From: Pseudomonas viridiflava
GTDB lineage: Bacteria; Pseudomonadota; Gammaproteobacteria; Pseudomonadales; Pseudomonadaceae
Direction of reading: 5' to 3'
DNA: 64,000 nucleotides
Assembly: GCF_900590885.1 (NCBI RefSeq)
Contig: NZ_UUON01000051.1
Location: forward strand, 248,001-312,000
Made by a program: the position numbers and the translations under genes. This document shows positions 23,965-33,608 of the stretch, in pieces. Numbering within the stretch: position 1 is the stretch's first letter; each line of letters starts with the position of its first letter. The notes under the pieces are model-generated. The model was given only the letters and a program-made list of their open reading frames with translations. It was not told where the DNA came from and searched no databases.

Positions 23965-25767
23965 ATGTCCGAGACGCTGCTCAGTTCCCGCAATCTGGCT
24001 TTCGAGCTGTACGAAGTCCTCGATGCCGAGGGCCTGACCCAGCGCGAGCGGTTTGCCGAGCACAATCGCGAAACCTTCGATGCGGCCATCAGTACCGCGC
24101 GCTCCATCGCCGAAAAGTACTTCGCGCCCCACAACCGTAAAAACGATGAAAACGAACCGCGCTTTGAGGACGGTAAGGCGATTCTGATTCCGGAAGTGAA
24201 ACCCGCCGTGGATGCCTTTCTCGAAGCCGGTTTTCTCAATGCTGCGCGCAGTTTCGAGGCCGGCGGCATGCAGTTGCCGACCTTGCTGTCCCAGGCCTGT
24301 TTCGCGCATTTCCAGTCGGCCAACGCGGCGTCTACGTCCTACCCGTTCCTGACCATGGGCGCGGCCAACCTGATCGAAAGCTTTGGCACCGAGGAGCAGA
24401 AACAACGCTTCCTGCAGCCGATGATCGACGGGCGCTTTTTCGGCACCATGGCCCTCACCGAGCCGCATGCCGGGTCGTCTTTGTCGGATATTCGTACACG
24501 CGCAGAGCCTGCGGCCGACGGCAGCTATCGACTCAAGGGCAATAAGATCTTCATCTCCGGCGGCGATCACCCGCTGTCGGAAAACATCGTGCACATGGTG
24601 CTGGCCAAGCTGCCGGACGCGCCTGCCGGGGTGAAGGGCATTTCGCTGTTTATCGTGCCCAAATTCCTGGTCAACGACGACGGCAGCCTGGGCGAACGCA
24701 ACGACGTGCTGCTGGCCGGGCTGTTCCACAAGATGGGCTGGCGTGGCACCACCTCCACGGCGCTGAATTTCGGCGATAACGGCAACTGCGTCGGCTATCT
24801 GGTGGGCAAACCGCACCAGGGCCTGAGCTGCATGTTCCAGATGATGAACGAGGCACGCATCGGCGTCGGCATGGGCGCGGTGATGCTCGGTTACGCCGGC
24901 TACCTGTACTCGCTGGAGTACGCACGCGAACGCCCCCAGGGTCGCCTGCCCGACAGCAAAGACCCGAGCACCGCGCCGGTGTCGATCATCCAGCACGCCG
25001 ATATCAAGCGCATGCTGCTGACCCAAAAGGCCTACGTGGAAGGTGCCTTTGACCTGGGCCTGTACGCCGCGCGGCTGTTCGACGACACCACCACCCTGGC
25101 AACCGAAGCCGAACGCAAACAGGCCCACGAACTGCTGGACCTGCTGACCCCCATCGTCAAATCCTGGCCGTCGGAGTTCTGCCTCAAGGCCAACGAGTTG
25201 GCGATCCAGATTCTCGGCGGCCACGGCTACACCCGTGAATACCCGGTGGAGCAGTATTACCGCGACAACCGCCTGAACCCGATCCATGAAGGCACCCATG
25301 GCATCCAGTCCCTGGACCTGCTGGGGCGCAAGCTGGCGCAAAATGGCGGCGCAGGGTTGAAGCAGTTGACCCGCCTGATCGCCGAAACCGGCGCACGGGC
25401 ACAGGAATACCCAACGCTCACCGCCCTACGCGAACCGTTGGAGCAACTGGTGGCCCGCCTGCAAAGCGTGACCATTGGCCTGCTGACAGACCTCGCCCAC
25501 GGCAAGGTCAACAGCAGCCTGGCGAATTCGGCGCTGTACCTGAAGGTATTCGGGCATACGGTGATCGGCTGGCGCTGGCTGGAACAGGCGATTCGCGCCG
25601 AGGAAGGGTTGGCCAAGGGCACTGCGGCGGATGTGGCCTTCTATAAAGGCAAGCTCCAGGCCGCCCGGTACTTCCTGACCTGGGAAGTACCGAGCTGCCA
25701 TCATGAACTGGCGATCCTGGAGGCACGCGATGACACGTGCCTGGGCATGCAGGACGCGTGGTTCTAA
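23965..25767 (+). CDS. Acyl-CoA dehydrogenase (DmdC-like long form)
   Basis: FAD acyl-CoA dehydrogenase of about 600 residues, the long family that includes 3-methylmercaptopropionyl-CoA dehydrogenase (DmdC) as well as general fatty-acyl enzymes. Visible motifs are MALTEPHAGSSLSDIRT (flavin/substrate loop), MMNEARIGVGMGAV, the LGGHGYTREYPVEQYYRD segment and the catalytic-glutamate region NPIHEGTHGIQ. The exact substrate cannot be told from sequence. In PAO1 the equivalent is, as I recall, PA5020 beside cvrA. Its stop overlaps the stop of the convergent zapA-like gene by 4 bp. Confidence 0.9.
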   Translation: MSETLLSSRNLAFELYEVLDAEGLTQRERFAEHNRETFDAAISTARSIAEKYFAPHNRKNDENEPRFEDGKAILIPEVKPAVDAFLEAGFLNAARSFEAGGMQLPTLLSQACFAHFQSANAASTSYPFLTMGAANLIESFGTEEQKQRFLQPMIDGRFFGTMALTEPHAGSSLSDIRTRAEPAADGSYRLKGNKIFISGGDHPLSENIVHMVLAKLPDAPAGVKGISLFIVPKFLVNDDGSLGERNDVLLAGLFHKMGWRGTTSTALNFGDNGNCVGYLVGKPHQGLSCMFQMMNEARIGVGMGAVMLGYAGYLYSLEYARERPQGRLPDSKDPSTAPVSIIQHADIKRMLLTQKAYVEGAFDLGLYAARLFDDTTTLATEAERKQAHELLDLLTPIVKSWPSEFCLKANELAIQILGGHGYTREYPVEQYYRDNRLNPIHEGTHGIQSLDLLGRKLAQNGGAGLKQLTRLIAETGARAQEYPTLTALREPLEQLVARLQSVTIGLLTDLAHGKVNSSLANSALYLKVFGHTVIGWRWLEQAIRAEEGLAKGTAADVAFYKGKLQAARYFLTWEVPSCHHELAILEARDDTCLGMQDAWF

Positions 25768-26054
25768 GGCTGGATCGCCTTGGAAATCACCTCGACCGTG
25801 GCGCTGACTTGCTCTTGGTAACGGTCGAGTTCCTGTTGGTGAGCCTGCTGCAGCTCGATCTGCTCGGCGCACAGGTTCAGCGCCGCCAGCACCAGTAATT
25901 TGTCCCCGATGAGGGTCGGGTACTTTTTCTTGGTGGTGGCCAGGGAGGCCTTGAGCATGGTCACGGCGTGCATCAGGGTTTTGTCTTCCCCGGCCGGCGC
26001 CTTGATCGAGTAATCCTCTCCGAGAATCGAAACGACCTTTATCCCTTCATTCAT
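25764..26054 (-). CDS. zapA: ZapA-like cell division protein
   Basis: ZapA bundles FtsZ filaments at the division ring. The 96-residue product shows the family pattern: VVSILGEDYSIKAPAGEDKTLMHAVTMLK, then GDKLLVLAALNLC, then a long helix likely to form a coiled coil. It starts by ATGA overlap with the stop of the coiled-coil gene upstream. The ssrS (6S RNA) and ygfA genes that I remember downstream of zapA in PAO1 (PA5226-PA5228) are not here, so this may be a second ZapA-type paralogue and not the main one. Confidence 0.8.
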   Translation of the reverse strand: MNEGIKVVSILGEDYSIKAPAGEDKTLMHAVTMLKASLATTKKKYPTLIGDKLLVLAALNLCAEQIELQQAHQQELDRYQEQVSATVEVISKAIQP

Positions 26055-26281
26055 GCGCTGACAGGCCCTGCGCTCACACGCTCAACCAGCGCCTGGATAC
26101 GCGCGGCAGTGGCGCCGTGTTTTTCTTCCTGCTCCATCAGGTTCAGTTGCAGGCTGTCGTTTTCGTCCTTGGCACGCGCCAGTTCGGCCTTGAGGGATTC
26201 GTTGCTGCCCAGCAGGTCCTGATTCTGTTGTACGAGGTCAGTGACCAGCTGTTCAAGCTGGCTGAGGGATGCTTCTAACAT
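26051..26281 (-). CDS. Small coiled-coil protein (TIGR02449-like, ZapB-like)
   Basis: A 76-residue protein, almost all predicted coiled coil (LEASLSQLEQLVTDLVQQNQ and a long Glu/Lys-rich heptad region). It matches the short TIGR02449 family usually encoded just before zapA, and its size and shape recall ZapB. ATG 26281 (MLEASLSQ) is chosen because longer in-frame starts add residues unlike the family. It overlaps zapA by 4 bp, so the two are translationally coupled. Confidence 0.78.
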   Translation of the reverse strand: MLEASLSQLEQLVTDLVQQNQDLLGSNESLKAELARAKDENDSLQLNLMEQEEKHGATAARIQALVERVSAGPVSA

Positions 26282-26558
26282 TTTGATTTCTCGGGTTTTT
26301 TCAAAGGGCGGTGAAGATAAAGAAAATTCACCTCGCAAGCCAGGGTTATCCCCGGCGCGCAGCCCGTTTTTTAAGGGCCGGGCCACACTTTCGAGCCTTA
26401 GTGACTGCATTTACCCCATCTGGTTCCTGAATTGGCGTAACCCCTCGTCAGATGCGACAAAAACGCACACGCCCCTTTAGACTTTAGTCGTACGACCGAT
26501 AGAGAAGCACACCCTGTCTCACGCCCGCACGGATCGCGCTTCTCCCCAGGATTCCCGC

Positions 26559-28184
26559 ATGTCGCTTCGTAATATGAATATTGCTCCGAGGGCCTTTCTT
26601 GGCTTCGCGCTGATTGGTGCCCTCATGTTGTTTCTCGGCGTGTTTGCCCTGAACCAGATGAGCAAGATCCGTGGCGCTACCGAAGACATTACCCTGTCCA
26701 GCGTGCCGAGCATTCGCGCCCTCGACGAGTTCACCCAACTGACCCTGCGCCTGCGGGTGCTGTCGTATCGCCTGCTGACCAACCGCGAGCCAGACGTCCA
26801 GCAAAAAACCCTGGAAAACTTCGAACTGCGCAACCAGCAGATCCGCACGGCCCAGGCGGTCTACGAAAAACTCATCGACAGCCGTGAAGAGCGCGCTACC
26901 TACGATGAATACGTGCGCCTGCTCGGCCAGTACCATCAGATCGAAGAGCGCATGAAGAGCTTGTCGCAGGCCAATCAGGTCGACGATCTGCGCAAGTTGC
27001 TCAACACCGAGTTACTGAGCAACTCCGAGCAGGTCAACGCGGTGCTGGCGCGCTTGCTGGACATCAACAACAAAATGGCGCTCGACACCAACCAGCAAGC
27101 CGAAGACCAGTACAACCTGGCCTTTAACATGGTGGTGGGCCTGCTGGTGATCGCCACGGCGCTGACCCTGTTGTTCGCCTGGCTGCTGACCCGCAGCATC
27201 ACCGCGCCGATTTCCCAGGCCCTGCATGCCGCCGAAGAAATCGCCGAAGGCAACCTGACCCGTCCGATCAAGGTCGAGGGCAACGACGAAGCCGGCCGCC
27301 TGCTGGCCGCCATGGCCAAGATGCAGAACAAGCTGCGCGACACCCTGCAACGCATCTCGGGCTCCGCCACCCAGCTGGCCTCCGCCGCCGAGGAGCTGAA
27401 CGCCGTCACCGACGAAAGCGCTCGCGGCCTGACCCAGCAGAACAACGAAATCGAACAGGCCGCCACCGCGGTCAACGAGATGACCAGCGCTGTCGAAGAA
27501 GTCGCACGCAATGCGGTGAGCACCTCCGAAGCCTCGCGCAACGCCACCACCTCGGCGGGCGATGGGCGTGACCTGGTGCAGGAAACCGTCAGCGCCATCG
27601 AGCGCATGAGCGGCGACGTGCAAGCCACCGCCACATTGATTGGCGACCTGGCCAACGAATCGCGGGATATCGGCAAGGTGCTCGACGTGATTCGCGGCCT
27701 CGCCGACCAGACCAACCTGCTCGCCCTGAACGCAGCCATCGAAGCCGCCCGTGCCGGTGAGGCCGGCCGTGGGTTTGCCGTGGTCGCCGACGAAGTGCGC
27801 GCCCTGGCCCATCGCACCCAGCAGTCCACCAGCGAAATCGAGCGCATGATCGGCAGCATCCAGGCCGGCACCGAGCACGCCGTGGACTCGATGCGCAACA
27901 GCACCGAACGCGCCGAGTCGACGCTGAACATTGCCAAGGGCGCGGGGATGTCGCTGGACACCATCAATACCGCGATTGTGGAGATCAACGAGCGCAACCT
28001 GGTCATCGCCAGCGCGGCGGAAGAGCAGGCGCAAGTGGCACGGGAAGTGGACCGCAACCTGGTGAATATCCGTGATCTGTCGGTGCAATCGGCCACCGGC
28101 GCCAGCCAGACCAGCGCGGCGAGCAGCGAACTGTCGCGCCTGGCGGTGGATTTGAACGGGATGGTGGGGCGCTTCCGCCTCTGA
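26559..28184 (+). CDS. Methyl-accepting chemotaxis protein
   Basis: Membrane chemoreceptor of 541 residues. The first membrane helix is at about residues 11-31, a roughly 155-residue periplasmic four-helix-bundle-like domain follows, and the second helix is at about 189-211. A HAMP linker (SITAPISQALHAAEEIAEGNLTRPI) leads to the cytoplasmic signalling hairpin, whose tip EAGRGFAVVADEVRALAHRT contacts CheA/CheW. The C-terminus (GMVGRFRL) lacks a CheR-binding pentapeptide. The ligand is unknown. It stands alone, without chemotaxis genes beside it. Confidence 0.93.
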   Translation: MSLRNMNIAPRAFLGFALIGALMLFLGVFALNQMSKIRGATEDITLSSVPSIRALDEFTQLTLRLRVLSYRLLTNREPDVQQKTLENFELRNQQIRTAQAVYEKLIDSREERATYDEYVRLLGQYHQIEERMKSLSQANQVDDLRKLLNTELLSNSEQVNAVLARLLDINNKMALDTNQQAEDQYNLAFNMVVGLLVIATALTLLFAWLLTRSITAPISQALHAAEEIAEGNLTRPIKVEGNDEAGRLLAAMAKMQNKLRDTLQRISGSATQLASAAEELNAVTDESARGLTQQNNEIEQAATAVNEMTSAVEEVARNAVSTSEASRNATTSAGDGRDLVQETVSAIERMSGDVQATATLIGDLANESRDIGKVLDVIRGLADQTNLLALNAAIEAARAGEAGRGFAVVADEVRALAHRTQQSTSEIERMIGSIQAGTEHAVDSMRNSTERAESTLNIAKGAGMSLDTINTAIVEINERNLVIASAAEEQAQVAREVDRNLVNIRDLSVQSATGASQTSAASSELSRLAVDLNGMVGRFRL

Positions 28185-28204
28185 CTGACTGCACTGGGTT
28201 AAAA

Positions 28205-28252
28205 AAATGTGGGAGGGGCGATGCGACGATTCGACTTGCCCCTCCCACATTT
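28205..28252. repeat. REP hairpin variant with long loop downstream of the chemoreceptor gene
   Basis: AAATGTGGGAGGGGC (28205-28219) pairs with its complement at 28238-28252 around an 18-base loop containing GACGATTCGACTT. The same loop sequence, in the opposite orientation, occurs at 59230-59278, so this is a distinct sub-class of the REP family. Confidence 0.88.
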
Positions 28253-28373
28253 GGATCTGGGTGAATCAGAAAAACCTTTTTGACAGCGCAGCAATTCAAC
28301 AGGTTAGAATCGCTGGCACGCAGACTGCATGGTCAGTTTGCGCCCCGTCTTATCTACTCATGGAGTACTGCCT

Positions 28374-30116
28374 TTGAATGCGACGACCATCAACAGCCTG
28401 TTCTTGATCGGCGCGTTGCTGGTGAGTGCGAGCATTCTGGTGAGTTCTCTTTCGTCCCGCCTGGGAATCCCGATCCTGGTGATCATCCTGGCCGTGGGCA
28501 TGGTCGCCGGCGTCGACGGCGGCGGCATCATTTTCGATAACTACCCGACCGCCTATCTGGTGGGCAACCTCGCGCTGGCGGTCATCCTGCTCGACGGCGG
28601 CCTGCGCACGCGGGTGGCGAGTTTCCGCGTGGCGCTATGGCCGGCCTTGTCGCTTGCCACGGTGGGGGTGTTGATCACCACCGGCCTCACCGGCATGGCG
28701 GCGGCCTGGCTGTTTGACCTGAATATCATCCAGGGCCTGCTGATCGGCGCCATCGTCGGCTCCACGGACGCCGCGGCGGTGTTCTCGCTGCTCGGCGGCA
28801 AGGGCCTCAACGAGCGGGTCACCGCAAGCCTGGAAATCGAATCCGGCAGCAACGACCCGATGGCGGTGTTCCTCACCGTCACCCTGATCGACATGCTGGC
28901 CAGCGGCCAGACCGGCCTGCACTGGAGCCTGCTGACCCATCTGGTGCGCGAATTCGGCATCGGCGGCATCGTCGGTCTCGGTGGCGGCTGGCTGATGCTG
29001 CAGATGGTCAACCGCATCAACCTGGCCACCGGCCTGTACCCGATCCTGGTGATCGCCGGCGGCCTGTTCGTCTTCGCCCTGACCAACGCCTTCCACGGGA
29101 GCGGCTTCCTCGCCGTGTACCTGTGCGGCCTGGTGATCGGCAACCGCCCGGTGCGCAGCCGTCATGGCATTTTGCATATGCTCGACGGCATGGCCTGGCT
29201 CGCCCAGATCGGCATGTTCCTGGTGCTGGGCCTGTTGGTCACGCCCCATGACTTGCTGCCGATCGCCCTGCCGGCGCTGGGCCTGGCGCTGTGGATGATC
29301 CTGTTTGCGCGGCCGCTGTCGGTGATGGTCGGCCTGCTGCCGTTCAAGGCCTTCCACGGGCGCGAAAAAGCCTTTATCGCCTGGGTCGGCCTGCGCGGCG
29401 CGGTACCCATCATTCTGGCGGTGTTCCCGTTGATGGCCGGCCTGCCCCATGCGCAGCTGTACTTCAACCTGGCGTTCTTTATCGTGCTGGTCTCGCTCTT
29501 GGTGCAGGGCACCAGCCTGCCGTGGGTGGCCAAGCTGCTGAAAGTGACGGTACCGCCGGACCCGGCGCCGATCTCGCGCGCGGCCCTGGAAGTGCACGTC
29601 ACCAGCGAGTGGGAGCTGTTTGTCTACCGCCTGGGCGCAGAAAAATGGTGCATCGGCGCCGCGCTGCGCGAGCTGAAAATGCCCGAAGGCACGCGCATCG
29701 CCGCATTGTTCCGTGGCCAACAACTGCTCCATCCGTCGGGTAGTACCGTGCTGGAAGTCGACGACCTGCTCTGTGTGATTGGCCACGAACACAACCTTTC
29801 GGCCCTGGGCAAGCTGTTCAGCCAGGCGCCGCAACGCGGCCTGGACCTGCGCTTCTTCGGCGACTTCGTGCTCGAAGGCGACGCCCAACTGGGCGCGGTT
29901 TCCGCCTTGTACGGGCTCAAGCTCGAGGGTATCGACCCGGATATGCCATTGAGCCGCTTCATCACCCAGAAAGTCGGCGGCGCTCCGGTCGTGGGCGATC
30001 AGGTAGAGTGGAACAACACGCTCTGGACCGTCGCAGTCATGGACGGGAACAAGATCGGAAAAGTCGGCGTCAAATTTCCCGAAGGGAGTCGTCCAGGTCC
30101 TGGACTCTTCCTCTAA
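28374..30116 (+). CDS. cvrA: Potassium/proton antiporter of the CvrA/NhaP2 type
   Basis: CPA1 cation/proton antiporter that protects against high K+ and turgor stress. The start is TTG 28374 (NATTINSLFLIGALLV after the initiator), because GGAG sits 8 bases upstream and the 580-residue product matches the family length. The upstream ATG 28329 has no good ribosome binding site. About 12-13 membrane helices are visible, with the ion-site region GSTDAAAVFSLL and SLEIESGSNDPMAVFLT. A cytoplasmic C-terminal regulatory region of about 190 residues (TrkA-C-like and a CorC-like tail) follows. mscK lies 60 bp downstream, and both genes deal with osmotic stress. Confidence 0.92.
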   Translation: MNATTINSLFLIGALLVSASILVSSLSSRLGIPILVIILAVGMVAGVDGGGIIFDNYPTAYLVGNLALAVILLDGGLRTRVASFRVALWPALSLATVGVLITTGLTGMAAAWLFDLNIIQGLLIGAIVGSTDAAAVFSLLGGKGLNERVTASLEIESGSNDPMAVFLTVTLIDMLASGQTGLHWSLLTHLVREFGIGGIVGLGGGWLMLQMVNRINLATGLYPILVIAGGLFVFALTNAFHGSGFLAVYLCGLVIGNRPVRSRHGILHMLDGMAWLAQIGMFLVLGLLVTPHDLLPIALPALGLALWMILFARPLSVMVGLLPFKAFHGREKAFIAWVGLRGAVPIILAVFPLMAGLPHAQLYFNLAFFIVLVSLLVQGTSLPWVAKLLKVTVPPDPAPISRAALEVHVTSEWELFVYRLGAEKWCIGAALRELKMPEGTRIAALFRGQQLLHPSGSTVLEVDDLLCVIGHEHNLSALGKLFSQAPQRGLDLRFFGDFVLEGDAQLGAVSALYGLKLEGIDPDMPLSRFITQKVGGAPVVGDQVEWNNTLWTVAVMDGNKIGKVGVKFPEGSRPGPGLFL

Positions 30117-30176
30117 ACTGCGGGGCTATCTATGGCGCCACGCCCCCATTTTCTCTGCCTTGCTCGACCGGTATCC

Positions 30177-33100
30177 ATGACAATCCTGCGCACCTTTTTA
30201 GCCACTGCCCTGCTGGGCCTGACCCTTTGTGTCGGCAGCGTCTACGCCGCCGACCCGCCCAGCGCCGATGCCATCCAGCAAAGCCTGGACAAACTGCCCG
30301 ACCGCAAACTGCCCGACGCCGACATGAAGGCGCTGCAGGCGATCCTGCAACAGACCCTGACCTATCTGGGCAACAAGCAGGATTACGAGCAGCGCCTGGC
30401 CGACCTCAAGCGCCAGCTCGAAGATGCACCGCGCCAGACCAGCGATAACCAGCGCGACCTGACCCGGCTCAAGGCCACCAAGATCATCCCCGTGGCCCAA
30501 CGCTACGCCAGCCTGCCGGTGCCGCAGCTTGAGCAATTGCTGGTGCAGCGCAGCACCCAGCAAGGCGATCTGCAAAAAGAACTGGCCGAAGCCAACAGCC
30601 TGACCATCGCCGCCCAGACCCGCCCCGAGCGCGCCCAGACCGAAATCAGCAGCAGCCAGACGCGTATCCTGCAGATCAACTCGATCCTCAAGGCCGGCAA
30701 GGACAATGGCAAAACCCTCAGCGGCGACCAACGCAACCAGCTGAACGCAGAACTCGCCGCCCTGAATGCGCTGATCCCCCTGCGTCGCCAGGAGTTGGCC
30801 GGCAACAGCCAGTTGCAAGACCTGGGCAACAGCCAGCACGACCTGGTGGTGGAAAAGACCGCGCGCCTGGAGCAGGAGATCCAGGACCTGCAAACCCTGA
30901 TCAACCAGAAACGCCTGGCCCAGTCCCAGCAAACCGTTACCCAGCAATCGATCGAAGCGCAGAAGGCCGGCGGTAGCAGCCTCTTGGCCACGGAAAGCGC
31001 GGCCAACCTGAAGCTGTCCGACTACCTGCTCAAAAGCACCGACCGCCTCAACGACCTGACCCAGAAAAACCTGCAGACCAAGCAGCAACTGGACACCGTG
31101 ACCCAGAGCGACTCGGCTCTGGACGAGCAGATCAACGTGCTCAAGGGCAGCCTGCTGCTCTCCAAGATTCTCTACAAACAGAAACAGGCCCTGCCGCGCC
31201 TGACCGTGGACCGCGACCTGGCGGACGACATCGCCAACATTCGCCTGTACCAGTTCGAGGTCAACCAGCAGCGCGAGCTGATCAGCTCGCCCAGCACCTA
31301 TGTGGATAACTTGCTGGCCAACCAGCCACCCGCCGACGTCACGCCACAACTGCGGCGCACCCTGCTGGAGCTGGCGATCACCCGCAGCGACCTGCTCGAA
31401 CGCCTGAGCCGCGAGCTGAGCGCGCTGCTGAATGAATCCATCACCCTGCAACTGAACCAGAAACAACTGCTGAGTACCGCCACCACCCTACGCGCGACCC
31501 TCGATGAGCAAATGTTCTGGATCCCCAGCAACAAGCCGCTGGACACCGAGTGGCTGGAAACGGTGCCGACGCACCTGAGCAAACAGGTCACCACCCTGCC
31601 GTGGGCCTCCAGCGTCAGCGAGTTGTACGACGGCCTGACCCAGCGCCCGCTGCTGTTTCTGCCATTGCTGCTGTTGATCGGCGCGCTGCTGTGGCGACGC
31701 AAAGCCCTGTACCAGCGGCTGAACAAGGTCCACCAGGACATCGGCCACTTCAAGCGTGACAGCCAGTGGCACACGCCCCAGGCGATCCTGGTGAATATCT
31801 TGCTGGCGATGCCGGTGGCCCTGGGCCTGGCGCTGTGCGGCTACGCGCTGCAGATCGACGCCCGTGGGCAAAACGCCAACCTGGGCGCGGCGTTGCTGCA
31901 GATCGCCCAGGCCTGGCTGGTGTTCTACACCGCCTACCGCATCCTCGCGCCGGGCGGCGTGGCCGAGTTGCATTTCCGCTGGGAAAAACCCCAGGTCGAA
32001 TTCCTCCAGGGCTGGGTGCGCAAGCTCGGCCTGGTGGTGCTGGCCCTGGTGGCCGTGGTGGCGATTGCCGAGCACCAACCGGCGGCCTTGGCCGACGACG
32101 TGCTGGGCATCGGCGTGGTCCTGACCTGCTACGCCCTGATGGCCTGGCTGCTGAGTCGCCTGCTGCTCAACAGCCCGACCCATGAAAAAGCCTCACTGTT
32201 CCGCAAGGCCGTGGGCCTGGTGTTTACCGCGTTACCCATCGCGCTGTTTATCGCCGTGTGCTTCGGCTACTACTACACCGCGCTCAAGCTCAGCGACCGG
32301 TTGATCAACACCCTGTACCTGCTGATGTTCTGGCTGGTGATCGAAGCCACTTTCGTCCGTGGCCTGGGGGTTGCCGCACGGCGCCTGGCCTATGCGCGGG
32401 CCCTGGCAAAACGCCAGGCCGCCAAGGAAGCCGGTGACGGCGAAGCGGTGATTGAAGAGCCGACTCTGGACATCGAACAGGTCAACGAACAGTCCATGCG
32501 CCTGATTCGCCTGGCCTTGCTCGGCGGCTTTATCGCGGCGTTGTACTGGGTGTGGTCGGACCTGATCTCGGTGTTCTCCTACCTCGACAACGTAACCCTC
32601 TACGAATACACCAGCGGCACCGGCGCCAATATCAGCATGGTGCCGATCAGCATCGGCGACCTGCTCGGCGCCTCGATCATCGTCGGCATCACCTTCGCCC
32701 TGGCGCGCAACCTGCCGGGTTTGCTGGAAGTACTGGTGTTGTCCAAGCTGGACCTGGCCCAAGGCAGCGCCTACGCGACCACCACCTTGCTGTCCTACGT
32801 GATTGCCGGCGTCGGTTTCGTGTCCACCCTGTCGACCCTCGGCGTGAGCTGGGACAAGTTGCAATGGCTGGTGGCCGCGCTGTCGGTGGGGTTGGGCTTC
32901 GGGATGCAGGAGATCTTCGCCAACTTTATCTCCGGCATCATGATCCTGTTCGAGCGCCCGGTGCGGATTGGCGACACCATCACCATCGGCAACCTGTCGG
33001 GCACGGTGAGCAAGATCCGCATCCGCGCCACCACCATCACCGACTTCGATCGCAAGGACATCATTGTCCCGAACAAGACGTTTATCACCGGGCAACTGAT

Positions 33101-33560
33101 CAACTGGTCGCTGACCGACACCATCACCCGCGTGACCTTGAAGCTGGGTGTGGACTACGGCTCCGATCTGGATCTGGTGAAGGAACTGTTACTCAAGGCC
33201 GCCAGGGAAAACCCGCGCGTGCTGAAAGAACCGGAACCCCACGTGTACTTCCTCAACTTCGGCGAAAGCACCCTCGACCACGAACTGCGCATGCACGTGC
33301 GTGACTTGGGTGACCGCAACCCGGTGCTCGACGAGGTCAACCGCTACATCAACCGTGAATTCAAGAAGCAGCACATCAACATCTCGTTCCGGCAGATGGA
33401 GGTGTACCTGAAAAACATGCACGGTCAGGAGTACAAACTGGTGCCGGTCGAGGATGATCGCAAGACCATCGCCAGCCCGGCCACAGAGCAGGACGCCCCC
33501 GAGCCGCCCCCCGGCAAAGTCGACGACGCGCCGGAACCGCCGCCCAGCAAACTCGACTAA
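30177..33560 (+). CDS. mscK: Mechanosensitive channel MscK (KefA type)
   Basis: Large MscS-family channel that opens under membrane tension to release solutes; MscK also responds to external K+. From ATG 30177 the protein is about 1127 residues with a signal peptide (FLATALLGLTLCVGSVYAA). A long periplasmic coiled-coil domain extends to about residue 490, and several membrane helices follow. The MscS core is near the C-terminus (VAALSVGLGFGMQEIFANF, then FERPVRIGDTITIG). An in-frame ATG at 30132 would bury the signal peptide and is rejected. The extreme C-terminus repeats DAPEPPP twice, an acidic proline-rich tail. It probably shares a transcript with cvrA. Confidence 0.94.
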   Translation: MTILRTFLATALLGLTLCVGSVYAADPPSADAIQQSLDKLPDRKLPDADMKALQAILQQTLTYLGNKQDYEQRLADLKRQLEDAPRQTSDNQRDLTRLKATKIIPVAQRYASLPVPQLEQLLVQRSTQQGDLQKELAEANSLTIAAQTRPERAQTEISSSQTRILQINSILKAGKDNGKTLSGDQRNQLNAELAALNALIPLRRQELAGNSQLQDLGNSQHDLVVEKTARLEQEIQDLQTLINQKRLAQSQQTVTQQSIEAQKAGGSSLLATESAANLKLSDYLLKSTDRLNDLTQKNLQTKQQLDTVTQSDSALDEQINVLKGSLLLSKILYKQKQALPRLTVDRDLADDIANIRLYQFEVNQQRELISSPSTYVDNLLANQPPADVTPQLRRTLLELAITRSDLLERLSRELSALLNESITLQLNQKQLLSTATTLRATLDEQMFWIPSNKPLDTEWLETVPTHLSKQVTTLPWASSVSELYDGLTQRPLLFLPLLLLIGALLWRRKALYQRLNKVHQDIGHFKRDSQWHTPQAILVNILLAMPVALGLALCGYALQIDARGQNANLGAALLQIAQAWLVFYTAYRILAPGGVAELHFRWEKPQVEFLQGWVRKLGLVVLALVAVVAIAEHQPAALADDVLGIGVVLTCYALMAWLLSRLLLNSPTHEKASLFRKAVGLVFTALPIALFIAVCFGYYYTALKLSDRLINTLYLLMFWLVIEATFVRGLGVAARRLAYARALAKRQAAKEAGDGEAVIEEPTLDIEQVNEQSMRLIRLALLGGFIAALYWVWSDLISVFSYLDNVTLYEYTSGTGANISMVPISIGDLLGASIIVGITFALARNLPGLLEVLVLSKLDLAQGSAYATTTLLSYVIAGVGFVSTLSTLGVSWDKLQWLVAALSVGLGFGMQEIFANFISGIMILFERPVRIGDTITIGNLSGTVSKIRIRATTITDFDRKDIIVPNKTFITGQLINWSLTDTITRVTLKLGVDYGSDLDLVKELLLKAARENPRVLKEPEPHVYFLNFGESTLDHELRMHVRDLGDRNPVLDEVNRYINREFKKQHINISFRQMEVYLKNMHGQEYKLVPVEDDRKTIASPATEQDAPEPPPGKVDDAPEPPPSKLD

Positions 33561-33571
33561 ACGCCCTATCC

Positions 33572-33599
33572 CCAGCAGAATGCTCGGACATTCTGCTGG
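33572..33599 (+). promoter_or_regulatory. 11-bp hairpin at the selO ribosome binding site
   Basis: CCAGCAGAATG (33572-33582) pairs perfectly with CATTCTGCTGG (33589-33599) around a 6-base loop. The right arm overlaps the GGAG at 33598-33601 that precedes the selO start, and there is no U tract. It may limit selO translation or protect an mRNA end; the effect is inferred. Confidence 0.65.
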
Positions 33600-33608
33600 A
33601 GATGGCCG

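Noticed and set aside
25700..25770. 6S RNA (ssrS) expected after zapA
   Set aside because: The downstream sequence is the 3' coding end of the acyl-CoA dehydrogenase gene, so there is no room for ssrS.
26475..26501. FliA-type promoter upstream of the chemoreceptor gene (ACCGATAG near 26495)
   Set aside because: The -10-like box is present, but no TAAA-type -35 element occurs at the needed distance.
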